This document shows, piece by piece, positions 20,953 through 33,555 of a stretch of DNA of 64,000 bases. Source of the stretch: Diphasiastrum complanatum (taxonomy: Eukaryota > Streptophyta > Lycopodiopsida > Lycopodiales > Lycopodiaceae); the NCBI GenBank assembly GCA_029204225.1, contig CM055097.1:36005446-36069445 (forward strand). Reading direction: 5' to 3'. The notes under the pieces are model-generated. The model saw only the letters and a list, made by a program, of their open reading frames with translations, had not been told where the DNA came from and did no database searches. The translations under genes and the position numbers were made by a program. How positions within the stretch are numbered: position 1 is the stretch's first letter; each line of letters opens with the position of its first letter.

Positions 20953-23400
20953 CAAGGTATCTTGCTTTTTCGAAAGCCAAGATATAGCTCTTCCACATAA
21001 GAATGTAGAAAATACAATTATGGATCTTCTATCCATCTTGTAACCTGCAAAACCTGAGTCCGAATATGCTCTAAACACATATTAGTCCTTTCATAAACTA
21101 TGCCAAAGTCTTTTGTAGCCGAGATGTACCTTAACACCCTTTTGGCACTTTTCCAATGACATATTAATGGATTTTGCATGTATTGACTCAATTTGCCAAC
21201 ACAAAAACTAAGATATGGTCTAGTGATGGTTAAGTATATCAAGGAACCAATAAGCATTCTATAGGTAGTGATGTCCTCAAAGGATGCTTCATCAGTTTTC
21301 TTAGAAACTTGTTCCGTGGGAGTTTCAACTCCTTTACAATCAATCATGCCAAATTTTGCTAAGATTGATCTAGCATACTTAGATTGACATATGAAAGTAA
21401 AAGCATCACTTCTAGTGACTTCTGTTCCAAGTATAACTTTTAGAAGTCCTAGATTTACCATCTTAAATTCACTAGGTAAGGAAATTTTTACATCTTTGAT
21501 GCCATCTAGATCATTTCTTGTGAGTATAATGTCATCAACATATAAAACTAAGATAATGATCTTCCCATCGTTACATTTGTAGTACAATGATGGTTCATAA
21601 GAACTTACAACAAATTCAATGGAAATAAGATAGGAATGCAACCTAGAGTACCATGCTCTTGGTTCTTGCTTGAGTCCATAAAGACTCTTCTTCAAGAAAC
21701 ACACCTTGTCTTCTTCTCCATCTTTGATGAAGCCCTCAGGTTGGCACATGTAGATTTCCTCTTCCAAGAATCCATTTAAGAAAGCATTTGTCACATCAAG
21801 TTGAAAGAGCTCCCATTTGAAAGAAGTAGCAAGACATATGATTAATCTAATGGTTACAAGCTTTGCAATAGGTGCAAAGGTTTCATCATAATCTATGCCT
21901 TTGAAATGCAAAAAACCTTTTGCTACAAGTCTAGCTTTATACTTATGAATGGAACCATCTTGATTATATTTCAATCTATATATCCATTTACAAGTAAGAG
22001 GCTTCTTTCCATAAGGTAGATCAACAAGCTTCCAAGTTTCATTTGCTAACAAAGCATCAAACTCTACTTGCATAGCTTTCCTCCAATTTTGAGATTATTT
22101 GCTTCCTCAAAACTAGTTGGTTCTTCAAGCATAGTAGTCAAGGAGAATTTTCCCTTTGCTCTTCTTTTTCACTATAAGTGAGCCTTGATGGCTCAATCCT
22201 TCTCCTTGTTGATCTTCTTGGCACCCTTGGGCTTTGATAAGTTTCACTTGGTCTTCATCTTCATGAAGCTCCTCCTCGGCCATAGCATGATCCTTGACAG
22301 GTTGAGTGTTGTTGGAAGTCACCTTTCCTTTGGCTTGGAGAGATTCATCAAAAAGTACATCTCTACTTACAACAACTTTCTTGGTAATAGGATCAAATAT
22401 CCTATAAGCTTTACTCTTTTCACTATAACCAACAAAGATGCCTTTGAATGAAGTGGCATCTTCTTTTTTCCTTGTTTCTAAAGGAATATGTACATAATAA
22501 GTACATCCAAAAACTTTCAAATCACTAAGATTTGGCTTTTTGCCAAACAATACTTCATAAGGTGTAAGTCCGTTAATGGCACTATTAGATTTTCTATTGC
22601 ATAGAAAGTTTGCACATAAAATAGCTTCTCCCCAAAATGACATAAGAAGGGATGCATCTAATCTCAAGGCTTTAGCACACTCACATAGTGTCCTATTCTT
22701 TCTCTCAGCTACTCCATTTTATTGTGGAGTATATGTGCAAGAAAACTCTCTCCTAATGCCATTGGTTTCACAAAACTCTTTCATCCTATTGGAGATGTAC
22801 TCCCCTCCATTATCACTTCTTAATACTTTCAAGCTAGTATTAAGTTGCTTTTCCACAAGAGTTTTGAACTTTACAAAGGACTCAAAAACTTCACTTTTCT
22901 TAGACAAGAGATAAACCCATGAGTATCTTGATCTATCATCAATAAAAGTGACACACATAAGAGCTCCACCATTAGATTCATGTGAAAATGAATGAACATC
23001 CGAGTGTATAATGTCAAGAGGAGAGTTAGATCTTGTCAAAGATCTCTTGAATGGTAGCTTACTAGATCTGGAGAGTCCACAAGCTTCACAAAGCTTGCCT
23101 CACTTGGATATGGTTTTAAGAAGTCCACTTGCTAGCTCCTTTGTCACCATGGTCTCCATAGCTTTGTAGTTAGGATGGCCTAACCTTTTGTGCCACAATT
23201 CCATTTGAGTGAGCTCCTCCCTCGCCATGTTCACACTTCCAACCATCACATTAGCATCCAATTTGAATAACCTCCCTTGCTTGAAACCATTAGCAACACA
23301 TTTTTCATTTTTCAAAATAGAACATGCTCCATGCTTGAAATGTACATCTAATCCACTATCCATAACTTGTCCTACACTCAACAAGTTCTTTGTAATTGAA
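20953..23400 (-). pseudogene. copia A pol: integrase, RT, RNase H start
   Basis: GAG-pre-integrase domain (WHKRLGHPNYKAME, about 23180), integrase core with IHSDVHS and LRSDNGGEY, then TPQ-stop-NGVAERKNRT, where a TAA replaces the usual Gln next to the catalytic Glu. The C-terminal GKKPNLSDLKVFGC and FVGYSEKSKAYR blocks follow, then RT (22073-21018) with CKWIYRLKYNQDG, KARLVAKG, QLDVTNAFLNG, YGLKQEPRAWY and the YVDDIIL catalytic box, and RNase H SDSGFAGYKMDRRS before truncation. The gene is inactive. Confidence 0.9.
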
Positions 23401-23441
23401 GGTACATAAAGAACATTGTCTAGATCTACTTTTTTAGATGA

Positions 23442-24101
23442 TCATAGACATAAAGGAATGGATCCAACACCTACAATCTCACATTCTTGATCACTTGCAG
23501 TGAAGATAAATCTCTTAGAACTATTGTAAGAAAGTAGATTAGAAAAGTAGTCTTCTTGGTGAGTCATGTCGGAACTTGCCCCACTATCAATCCACCAAGT
23601 GTCTTGATTAGATGTTTGTGGTGAGGATACCATCAAAGATAGATTGCATTCTTCGTCCTCCTCCTCAAGCACAAGGTTGCCTTGATTGTCCTTCTCTTGG
23701 GCATTCTTCTTCTTGTAGCACTCAGATGCAAAATGTCCCTTTTTGCCACAAAAGAAACACTTTAGCTTCTTCTTGTCCTTCTTGCTCTTGCCTTTGGAAC
23801 TTGATGCTCCATCCTTGCTCTCCATCTCCATGTCTTGAGTCTTCTTGGATGGAAACTTTATCTTCTTGCCTTTCAAGGAAAAGTTAGCTTTTTCATCACC
23901 ATCATTCAAAGATAAGGAGCTCATCCTACTTTTGATATGAAGCATTCTACTCTCCTCACTTACAAGCACACTTTGAACTTTTTCAATACTAGGAAGTGAA
24001 TCTTGAATAGCAAAGGTTTGAACAAGACTAGAATAATCATCTCCTAATCCATTCAAAATGATTTGAACTAACTCATCATCTTTGAAATGCACCTGAATCA
24101 A
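23442..24101 (-). pseudogene. copia A gag C-terminus and protease
   Basis: Carries the end of the UBN2-type gag domain (LNGLGDDYSSLVQTF), one CCHC knuckle CFFCGKKGHFASEC, a Lys-rich basic region and the aspartic protease motif WWIDSGASSDMT. The amino half of gag is absent: only about 340 bp lie between here and the PBS, so a deletion removed it. Confidence 0.88.
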
Positions 24102-24439
24102 GCTTCAAATTTAATTTTTTTGGCTGATCTAATCCAAGAACAAATTATAGGAATAGAATTTGTATAGAAAAGGCTTGCATATGCACTAAAAATCTCTCAA
24201 TTTGGGTGTGTGAGTCAAATTATACAAATTTTTGAATTGTCTCAACCAAAACCGGACCTGTACGACCTCACACATGTGAAAACTACTCCTACATCTCACA
24301 ACAAGTTCTGGTCCAAAATTTTTGGATATACCTATCAAATCCAACTTGCCACACAAATATTAGCTAGTTTCCAAAAACTTGCTAATTTGGGCTTAGTTTT
24401 GGATCAACCCCATCAATATCACTAAATCCTCTTGTACTT

Positions 24440-24452
24440 GGCTCTAATACCA
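24440..24452 (-). other. Primer-binding site, copia A
   Basis: Minus strand TGGTATTAGAGCC, one mismatch to the initiator tRNA-Met PBS, abutting the LTR. Confidence 0.8.
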
Positions 24453-25264
24453 TGTGGAAATCTGCAAAATAGAACCAAGAATGGATCCTAAAATGATCCA
24501 CAAGAGGAATTGGATGTTAGATACAATTGATCTACACAAGATTTAGATCAATCTAGATCAATTCTAGGCATGAAAATCTAACAAGAACAATCATTAATGA
24601 AGTAAAATGTACTTGCTGGTTTCACACGTGAGAAAACTTGTCAGAGTTACACTGAATACAAGTTACACTATGATAGAAACTCAAATCAATCAAAACAATT
24701 GAAGACAAATGGAGAGTTTGACACAAAAATGCTTCCAAAATCAAGATTGGTGTTTCATGTTGATTATGGCCAAATATGCCTCTGTATATACATTTCTTGG
24801 AGCTCGAGGTACTGATCACACGTGTGAGGATGCTTTTTCATATGATGAATCGTCATGCAAAATTGACACTTGGATCAAACTTATTATTTTGAGCACTTTT
24901 GGTCCATTTTTCTACTATATGGAGAACTACTAAGAAATCTTCTAGAAGTCAAAAATCGCCTACTTCAGCTTATTCCACATGTGTGAGCAGACCTCTATAC
25001 ATGGGATGTGACACCTAATCTAATGATGTGGCTCATGCAATCAATAGATTGATACCATGAGTCATACGACTAGAAAACTAGATTTTGGCCTTTTTAGCCA
25101 CTAGAACTTGAATTAAATCATATACAACCTATATGATTATGGTACATGACAAGTACATTAATTTCACACATGGGAACATGCTCCACACATGTGTAATCAT
25201 CCTATATACATAGATTTGACGTTGACTAGGCATAAATTTTGCATTTTTCAAACAAAAGTCATCA
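24453..25264 (-). repeat. 5' LTR of copia A
   Basis: On the plus strand TGTGGAAATC...AAGTCATCA (812 bp). It contains repeated G-box/E-box-like palindromes CACACGTG or CACATGTGTG at 24623, 24817, 24976 and 25184. Confidence 0.7.
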
Positions 25265-26560
25265 ACGAGCGATGAGCATGAATGGAACCCTATGAAAGAC
25301 AACTAGATGCAGCAGAGTCAAGTAGATCAAGTGTAGCAGAAGACCAAGAATCTTGCACTTCAAGTTCAGGCTATCCTCAAGCTTATGCTCGCACGATCAA
25401 TTGTCTTGAAAATGATGAATGTACATACTGCTTTGGAGATCATCTGATTGCAAGATGTCCAATCAAGAATCCTCAACATGGACCAAAGGTGGAACAGAAG
25501 GTCCGACAGCCAGATCCAGTGGTTCAACGGTCAAATGCAGAATCAAACCGACAAAGAGCTCATCTGAAGGATGGATGTCAGATTGATCCATCTAAATCAC
25601 GAGTTTCTTCAACAAACAATGGCAAGGTGGAAGTTTTGGTTATATCATTGTGCATAATACCGAATTCAATGGAGGACCACAATAGCCTCCCAGTCTATTT
25701 TGTGGAAGATCCTAAGGGTAATCTATTACCAGAGTATGCCTATCAACTTAGAGATGATGGTGTATTGCACTTGGTAAGATGCTATGGATGTGAAGAAAAC
25801 GTCATCGAGCCGAATGTCCACATCGAGAGGATCCATAAACATTCGAACCCTGTTGTGCACAATGCGGAGTCAATCATCCATGCCAAGATTGCCCGATGAG
25901 AAATTCACAATTATCTAGGAGGCATTTGGATTATGTAAACCGACATGCACCTATGTTAATCAACCCACCTATTAATAAATTGCACTATAAAAGAAAAATC
26001 CTAGTGCCACCGGGTTATGAAACTAGTGACGAAGAAGACATTCTGACAAAAGTCCCAAGGTATGCAGACACACCCATGAGCAAACCGACAACAACATCAC
26101 AAAAGCAAGAGCTGGTAGAATCCATCAAGCCAGTGATAGTTGAGAAAGTCCAAACATTGGTAACCAAGGAATTCCGGCAAGTTCTATCAGGGCTCTTAGC
26201 GCAATCATTGCAAGGATTTCTTCGTGATGAATTACAAAGGAGACCAATGTCAAAAGAGCAAATTGAAGGCAGTTTAGCATTAGATCCAAGGGAAAGTGCA
26301 GTCACATAGCCTTCAAATGGGAAGTGCAATGACCAGGGGAAGACTAAAGTTGATGATTGCCCCTCAACGAGCAAGAGTCAACCAAAGTCTCATTGTTCCA
26401 CAATGCAGCAGCTCAAACCAACGCCAAACCCGGGTATATCCATTTTCAAAAGGCCAAATCTAGGGAATCCAAGCCCAAATAGGTCTCCAGTCCCTAGCAA
26501 GCACCAGCGCTTACAATGACAAAACCTTGTCCTCAATTTGTAAGATTGACTGTGGAGGGT
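25265..26560 (+). pseudogene. Gag-like zinc-knuckle polyprotein, copy B
   Basis: Best-preserved copy of the family. From MEPYERQLDAAESSRSS (25282) it has a Ser-rich linker, knuckle CTYCFGDHLIARC (CX2CX3HX4C, 25420-25458), a middle region YFVEDPKGNLLPEYAY, a degenerate second knuckle (CYGCEENVIE), and after a frameshift near 25895 the CPMRNSQ-type segment and KILVPPGYETSDEED. Helical IKPVIVEKVQTLVTKE and LLAQSLQGFLRDEL follow. The 5' end is replaced by the copia A LTR. No pol follows. The role as nucleocapsid-like gag is inferred. Confidence 0.7.
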
Positions 26561-27639
26561 ATTATTAAAAATCTGGCAAGTCCGAGTTCTTGCTGCTCAC
26601 CATCACTAAATAAAGCCTGTGAAAACATAAATAAAATCTATACTCTGTGTTCTTTATTAAAGAATTAAGCTCATGCTTAGAGTTTTAATACCAGTAGCAT
26701 CAACACTTAAACTAGCACTAATCTCTATTAAAGAACAATCATGCATAAAAGTTAAAGATTTAACAACAAAATCAATTTTTAATGATTTATTCTTATCATA
26801 ATGCCATTTTTGCCCAAGAACCACATCCACATTTGCCAAAAGCTTTTTAGCATATTTTTATGAAACAAAAAATAGAAGTTTAAAGTTACCATTCACATTT
26901 TGGAAGAGGCTCTCATACCACTTTAATAACTAGGAAGAGCAGCCCACCAAGTCTTTGAGTAGATGTCCACCAATGCCTCCAAAAGCCTCCAATGTGCCTT
27001 TCCTCCAATGCTCCTAAGATCCTTCCAAAAGTAGACAAACAAGATGGCCTCAAGAATTTATCACCCAACCATAGCTAGATCCAAGCTTCAAGCAAGACCT
27101 ATCTAGAACCCCGTGCTAAACCACAATCTCCCATCTAAGTTCCATACCAAAGATAGTGATCCTCACAAGAGCAAAAGCAAGCAACATCAAACCTCTCTAC
27201 ACACTAGCAATCCTCTAGAGGATAGAAGCAAGTCACAACACAAGAAATCTCCCCTCAACTGGGCGCCCTCTCCCTCTCATATAGATGGCCAATGACACAC
27301 TCCAAAGCACTATGGAATGCCTGCACAAGCCAATAAGAAATGGAGAGGCAAATGAAGGGCCAAGAGGCTCACAAGTTAGTGGAATGTCAAAAGACACCTT
27401 CCATAACTTGTGGTTCTTGAATATAACTTCTTGGGTTCTTTAGGGGCACCTTGGGACTCTAGTAGGTGTGCCCTCTTACTAGTTCCCCATGACCCTTATG
27501 TGATGGCTAATTTTGGCCCAAGGCCTATTATGTGATTATGGCTAAACATTGAGGCCCAAGGTCTATGAAATGACCAATACCCATGGTAAGGTCCTCCTAA
27601 CACCTCACTAGGTTCCCTACCTCTATCCAAGTAAGCAAG
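26561..27639. other. No clear gene; possible minus-strand fragment and degenerate PBS
   Basis: A 60-codon minus-strand frame (26657-26839; VDVVLGQKWHYDKNKS) looks coding-like but is unrecognised. TGGTATGAGAGCC on the minus strand near 26910-26922 is one mismatch from a PBS, but no LTR end adjoins it. The rest is unannotated. Confidence 0.35.
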
Positions 27640-28742
27640 TTTTTGGTGATACAAACTATGATTTCCTAACCTCTTCTAATGAACCTACATGTGTAGATGA
27701 AGCAAGGAACAAAGAGGAGTGGATCCAAGAAATGGATCTTGAGTATCAAGCTCGTATGAAGAATGAAACATGGATATTGGTGGGACTTCCAAAGTACAAG
27801 AAGGCTATTGGATGCAAATGGATCTTTGAATGGGGATCTTGATGAGGAGCTGTTTATGGAGCAATCCAAGGGCTACATCTCACATGGAAAGCCTAATCAT
27901 GTGTGTTTTTACAAAAGAGTTTGTATGGACTTAAGCAAGCTCCAAGGAGTTGGTATTCTAAGCTTAATATCTTTCTATTTTCTCAAAAATTTATAATGAG
28001 TGAATATGAGCATTCACTTTACTATAAATTTGTTTGAAATGATGTTACTATTCTTCTAATCTATGTGGAGGATATCATTTTGAGTGGAGGCAACAATTAA
28101 GATATTCATTATATCAAGATTGCACTCAAGAAGGAGTTTGATTGCACTCAAGAAGGAGTTTGATGTGCATGATCTTGGACATTTGCATTATATATTGTGA
28201 ATAGAGGTATTTACATCTTCTCAATCTACTTTCATTTGTCAAGAGAAGTATTCTAATTCTATTCTTAAAATATTTCATATGGTAGATGCTAAATCTTGTG
28301 ATACACCTATGGAGTCAAATGTAAAGCTCACTATAAGAGGTAATGAAAGATCCTTCAAGGACATTACTCTCTATAGGAAGCTAGTTGGTTCACTCATATA
28401 TCTAACCATCACAAGACCTTATCTTAGCTATTGTGTAGGTAGATTAAGCCAATCTATGCAAAATCCTAGTGTGGAGCATTGGAAGGTAGGCAAGAGGGTA
28501 TTGAGATATATCTTGGGGACAAGAGATTTTAGCATTGTTTATGGAGGATCATCACCTAACTTATTTGGATTTTTAGATTCAAAATTTCCTGGAGATCAAA
28601 TGGATAGAAAATCCATAAGTGCACATGCTATCTCTTGGATGTCAAAGAAACAAGCTACTATCTCATTGTCATCTAGTGAAGCCGAGTCTAAAGCTCTTAC
28701 ATCTTGCACAAAGTAGATGTTATGGATCAAGAGGATGGTGAA
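27640..28742 (+). pseudogene. copia RT and RNase H remnant
   Basis: Starts with the RT entry region (RNKEEWIQEMDLEYQ, NETWILVGLPKYKKAIG, CKWIF), then an internal deletion and scrambled RT, then RNase H-side sequence from 28279: DAKSCDTPMES, GSLIYLTITRPYLSYCVGRL, KVGKRVLRYILGTRDF, AISWMSKKQATISLSSSEAE, stopping at LWIKRMV. Related to copia A and E by sequence. It has no LTRs. Confidence 0.85.
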
Positions 28743-29256
28743 AGATCCTACATGGAGAGCTGAAAGAAGAGGTCTATATGGACCAGCCACCAGGTTTTAC
28801 CTACAAGTCATTCATGGACTATGTCTACAAAATGCACAAAAGCATCTATCAACTAAAACAGTCTGCCATACAATGGTACAAGAAGAAGGATCACGCTCTC
28901 AGATCCTTAGGCTTCCAGCCTTTAATGACAGATTATAACATTTATGTGAAAGTCATGAACAGAGGAATCATTATAGTCGGTGTCTATGTAGATTACACGT
29001 TGATTCTGTCATGGAGCGACAACCTCATTGCACAGGTGAAGATAGATATTTTGAAGACCTGAGAGAAGCCAAGTGCTACCTAGGTTTACAAATCGACAGA
29101 GATCTTCAGGCTGGAAGATTGTATCTACACCAGTCAAGATACATTCAGAAGATCATTGATGATTTCGACATGATAGATTGCAAGGTAGTAAATACTCCAA
29201 TGATTCCTGGCATAGTGCTGACAAACGAAGACTGTCCGAGAGATGATGCAAAATGA
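28743..29256 (+). pseudogene. Second copia RT fragment of another lineage
   Basis: Directly fused to the end of the previous fragment. Reads YMDQPPGFTYKSF, SIYQLKQSAIQWYKK, then VGVYVDYTLIL, where the YVDD box has become YVDY, then CYLGLQIDRDLQAGRLYLHQ. The YVDY change and a frameshift near 29050 make it inactive. Its sequence type differs from the upstream fragment, so the junction near 28743 joins two elements. Confidence 0.85.
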
Positions 29257-29527
29257 CAAGCAATGCAGTACAAGGCTTATAGAAGAGTACATTCCTATGC
29301 ATGGACCCATGCAACCCCCATGTAGGTCAACTATAAATAGGTATCATCTCTTCATGCAATCCTCCTGCCTATATCCGTCACATGTACATGCAATACTCCA
29401 TATGTCTCAATTAGAGTGTTTGGGTGGCAAGGTTATTAGTCACAAACTGGCCTTGACATGGAATTAAATTACGGCGTGACCAATAATATTGAGCATTGGA
29501 GGGCCAGTACACCATATTAAGACTATT

Positions 29528-30311
29528 CTAGGTCCTTAACCGAATATGGCCATGACACTTTGTATCTCGATACATTGTCGTCCTGGTCCATATTTGTGTT
29601 TGTAGGCCACTTACACTTGACAGTCTTTCTATCTGTCGGAAGTGGTTGAAGTCCACACTTGGTTCTGTTTCATGGAGTCCATTTTGTCTTCCATGGCCTT
29701 GATACTTGTCTTTGTCTGGTTTGTCGACTGCTTCCTCATAGGTTTGTGGTTCACCACCAAATCCACAAAATTCTTCTTGAGTAGAAAATGAGCTATCAGG
29801 TACAAATCTGACTGTAACTCTTCTTTGTTTATCTGATCTCCTTGGAGATAATAAAGACTCAACAATTGCCTTGCCCTTGTTCCATTTGCCAATAGCAAGC
29901 CCTTGGTGTATCGTAGGTGTGTTGGGTACTCCCGATATGTCGGTCTGCTCGTCATCTGAACTATCGTTCAGTCCGTCTAGAATTTGAACATCATTTTTTG
30001 GATGTTCAAGGTCCACTCCCTCTGTCGGTGTAGGCAGGTCATAGTACTGTCTCCCAAGAAATTTGTGGCTAATTGGATCTTTGTCGACCATAGTTCTTGT
30101 TTCGTCAGCTGACGTCTCTGACAATCTTTACTTCATTGGTTTGAGGTATGTATATTCTGTAGTATGTAGAATGTATATTATAGCCAACCAAGAAACCTTG
30201 TTCCAACTTTTTGTCTAGATTCTTCCGTGCATATGCTACACATCTGAAGATTCATACATGAGCTAGATTTGGTCTGCTTCTCCGCCATACCTCATGTGGG
30301 ATAGTTGGAGG
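29528..30311 (-). pseudogene. copia integrase C-terminus to RT linker fragment
   Basis: On the minus strand from 30311: PPTIPHEVWRRSRPNLAHV, a stop, then FRCVAYARKNLDKKLEQGF and YRIYIPQTN, the end of a copia integrase, followed by an acidic linker (LNDSSDDEQTDIS) and EPQTYEEAVDK, where RT normally begins. It is cut at both ends: the LTR at 30312 starts where the frame ends. Confidence 0.75.
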
Positions 30312-31506
30312 TGTTGGATTATTCTCCTTCTTACTAATCGACTAATTGGTTTTAATCTTTATACATTGTTTATCTAGTTCTACGGATTTTTCTGTCTTTT
30401 TATACAGTTTGTAGAATTACAAGTGTTTTTACAAAGTCTGCAGAAATACATGGAGTTTGAAACAATGTCGCATTTTTTGCCTGTTAGGAATCCCTTGTAA
30501 AAATGCAGTGTCGTCTTTTTCGCATTTTTTGTCTGACAGGAATCACGAGTAAAAATGCAGAGTCACATTTTTCGCATTTTTTCTAAGTGCCTCAAATGTA
30601 AAGAAAATGACTCTGGCAAAGTGTGGGGCAACCAGGTTTAAGGGCACCGTCACGTTTTTCGTATTTTTTGCAAAATCTTGACACTGTTGTCTTTTTGCAA
30701 CACCTTCGCCTGTGGCAGTTTTAGTTCATTTCTGTAGAGTGATAGTTTTGGTTCATTTATGCAGACAAACTGTTTACGACCAATTTCCACCGCTTATCCG
30801 CAATTAATTTTCTGAACTGGATGAATGCCAACAGACACCAGCCAATTGGCAATCGCATTTGACGACCTAATTGCTTAGTATATATAGTTGTTCATATTCA
30901 TACATTTTCAAGTATCAAGACGAAGTTCTGAAGCGACGCATCAACATTTTGAATGGTGAAGGGGCTGAGTGTTATTACACAACGTTTTCTGCACTCTTAT
31001 CAAGTAGATCATTCACAATCAGAAAGTATTGTAGTTAGCTCTCTATCAAGTTTTCCAGCTTGAACTCTCTTGAGCATTCTAGTTCAATCTTTTAGACATT
31101 TATTTAGAGTTGCTATTGTGCTACTGCTTATTAGCAGAGCTGCTTATTATCAGACTTATTCTCAGTTACTCAGAGACAACCTAGAGTGTGCGGTTTCTAT
31201 CCGCTATTGTTTTGCGCTCATTAGTATTTGATTTTATTTTTTTGAATCAATACAATCTTCTTATTGCGTTCAGTATATGTCAGAATGCATGCATCCCTGT
31301 ATTGCCTTTATAACTGGTAGAAATTGTTTGAGAATTCAATACTTTATGTTTGGCTACATAATCACTTAGTATCTAGCAATTTCAAAGTTAGTTGCTAAAG
31401 ATTGAATGTGATTATCATCACCACTGCTTTGTTCAATTTTTCATAGGCATACTCATGCATTGGAAGTAGGAGTTTCTACTGCAATTTATCCATCTTATTT
31501 TCGACA
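30312..31506 (+). repeat. copia LTR with downstream PBS array
   Basis: TGTTGGATTATTC...TTTTCGACA, 1195 bp. U3 carries repeated GTCGCATTTTTTGC-like words (30465-30680), TATA-like TTAGTATATATAG near 30870-30882, and the LTR ends directly at a PBS. Related in these features to 48460-49418. The start was chosen at the first TGTTGG after the integrase fragment. Confidence 0.65.
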
Positions 31507-31665
31507 TGGTATCAGAGCGTACCTACATGGTATCAAAGCATACCGACATGGTATCAGAGCATTCTTCCATAGTATCAGTGCTAGATCACTACTTCTTTAT
31601 CTGAACCATCATGGTATCAGACTTGTAATCTCTATCAAGGCCTAATATTATTTTGATATCAGAGC
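31507..31665 (+). repeat. Array of primer-binding-site copies with 21-bp period
   Basis: TGGTATCAGAGC or close variants at 31507, 31528, 31549, 31570, 31612 and 31654, all on a 21-bp grid from the LTR end, with a weak match near 31631. Later degenerate copies near 31704 and 31728 drift off the grid. Confidence 0.85.
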
Positions 31666-31809
31666 AAAAGCTCTAATACTTGATATCTTTTGCAATATTA
31701 AATTGATATCATATTCTTTTATCCTTTCAGTATCAGAGAATTGATTTCCTATTATTGGCATTATACATCTTAGCGTCATCGATACAATCGACAGACTAAG
31801 TTCCAGATG

Positions 31810-31950
31810 GATTCTCAAAGTAAAGTTAGTCTTATTGCAGACAAGCTGAATGGATCCAATTATCATTAGTGGATATTTAAAATGAAGACCTTGCTAATCG
31901 CCAACGAGTTATGAGATGTCATTACAGGTATAGAAGTAAAACCTGCTCTA
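31810..31950 (+). pseudogene. copia gag amino-terminus
   Basis: MDSQSKVSLIADKLNGSNYH, stop, WIFKMKTLLIANEL, stop, DVITGIEVKPA: the start of a copia gag (DUF4219/UBN2 type) belonging to the LTR at 30312. It has TAG and TGA nonsense codons and is lost after about 45 codons. Confidence 0.8.
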
Positions 31951-32175
31951 CGTCTTCTTGTTTCTTGAATTGCCGTAGCAATCCATGGCTGCATGATCTT
32001 TCTTGTGACAATGTATACATTCGATCTTCGGATTCAGTCAACATTTGTCCACCATGTGGCCTTCACGTCTGCATTTGACGCATGTCTTCTTGTCACTACC
32101 TTGTTGTTTATTTTTGTTGCTTCCTCTCCATCTTCCTTCTTGATATTTTTCTTTCTGCTGACTTCAGTTCTGCAT
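31951..32175 (-). pseudogene. copia gag zinc-knuckle fragment, opposite strand
   Basis: Minus strand GRWRGSNKNKQQG, then CVKCRREGHMVDKC and CIHCHKKDHAAMDC: two CX2CX4HX4C knuckles of a copia gag, placed tail-to-tail with the gag start on the plus strand. An inversion of the element's own gag end is one explanation. Confidence 0.78.
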
Positions 32176-32249
32176 AATGAATTTATGAACAACAAATAAT
32201 GTCTAATGATAGCGGAAATACATCTATTGATAAATTGAATAACCATCAC

Positions 32250-33555
32250 AACATTTAGAGATTGTACACATTGAGCAAAAAACTGTAACTCGTCTGTATT
32301 ATCAAAATCGAGTATACATTAATAATTTTTTTAAGTGTTATCTTTTTTCCAAATTAGCACGTCAGTGTGAGAGAGGAGTTCTCTTTCATGAATGGACTAG
32401 CTAATGCTAGAACTATATTATTTTCTTGATACGCACCTCACTTAGTGTTACGTTCAAGACGCTCTTCTATGCATGTCTATGCAATACATATATCATACTA
32501 GATTAGATTACAAGATTTGATTAGCTAAGTTTAAACTAAACATCCATTTAACTACGTCTTTGTTAACATTGTATGACGACGGTGGATCGTGATAATTTAA
32601 AAACTTCACGCTTGAGTAGCTGAGGTCCAATAGTTCGTCCATGCCCGATAGTTCGTCTGTAATCCGACTAGTTCGAAAAATCTATAAGGAAAGATAGAAA
32701 AATACTAAAGCTTTGAAGAAAGTAATAACTCACTATCTAACATGATGACCAAAAAAAAAAGAAATGACTTGAAGACCCATTTTTTTTTTAAATTTATTAA
32801 ATTTTTTTAAAAAGTATTTAAATTTAAAATGCTTCAAATAAATATATTATAATAATAAAAAAATACTGTATTTTGCAAGAAAATAATTTAGCTACAAAAA
32901 TTTGGTCAATAGATTTTTATAAATAACTTAAAATTAGCTTATATTAAATAATAATACTATTTAAAATAAAATCATTAGATACACAACCACTGAAATACCT
33001 AAAAAATATTTTTTGCTTACTAAAAACAACAGTTTTAGTTTTTTGTTTTTGAAATTTTAAAAGTTATATAAATTACAATTTTTGTATTGAAAAAAATATT
33101 TCTAAAATTATATTAAAAATTTGAATCAATATTTTTTAAAATTTAAAAATTTTGAAAATCTTTACTTACACCCATGTAAGTTTATTAGATATTTAAACAT
33201 TAAATAAACACAATTATTTTACAATAATCGAGATTAAATTATTTGTGATAATATTTAAATCACCCTGAAAAAAATATAATTTTTTTTTCATTTTCAATAA
33301 TTTTTAACAATATTTTTTTTACAAAAAATATTTTAAAAACACATCTAAAATTAAAATATTGTAAACTTGACAAATCATTACAATTTTAATTTTTGGTAAT
33401 AATTATCGATGTTAAAATTTTTAAAATATTTCAAATTTCAAATTTTAAATCGTTAAGAAATAAATTTAAAAATATTAAATCAATAAAAGAGAATTCAAAA
33501 CACAATACATCAAAAAATATAAACACAATTATTCTTTAGAACAAAAGAGAATTTT
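32250..33555. other. Very AT-rich intergenic DNA
   Basis: From about 32740 to 33550 almost only A/T with A- and T-runs. No gene or repeat unit recognised. It forms the 3' flank of the methyltransferase gene. Confidence 0.7.

Larger units (their letters stand above)
20953..25264 (-). mobile_element. Ty1/copia element, minus strand, 3'-truncated (copia A)
   Basis: From right to left: LTR (24453-25264), PBS (24440-24452), gag/protease, integrase and RT, cut off inside RNase H at the junction WLSKKQ|DTLGY with the transposase-like gene. The 3' LTR is missing. The right LTR edge is set by where homology to gag copy A begins in copy B (about 25265). Gag lacks its amino half, and nonsense and shift mutations occur throughout. 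Confidence 0.85.

Noticed and set aside
22185-23887. Plus-strand frames over copia A
   Set aside because: Antisense to recognisable gag, integrase and RT on the minus strand. The same holds for 45355-45627 and 46082-46288.
31507-31742. Reading the PBS array as tRNA genes
   Set aside because: Only the 12-base 3'-end complement is present; no cloverleaf, A-box or B-box.
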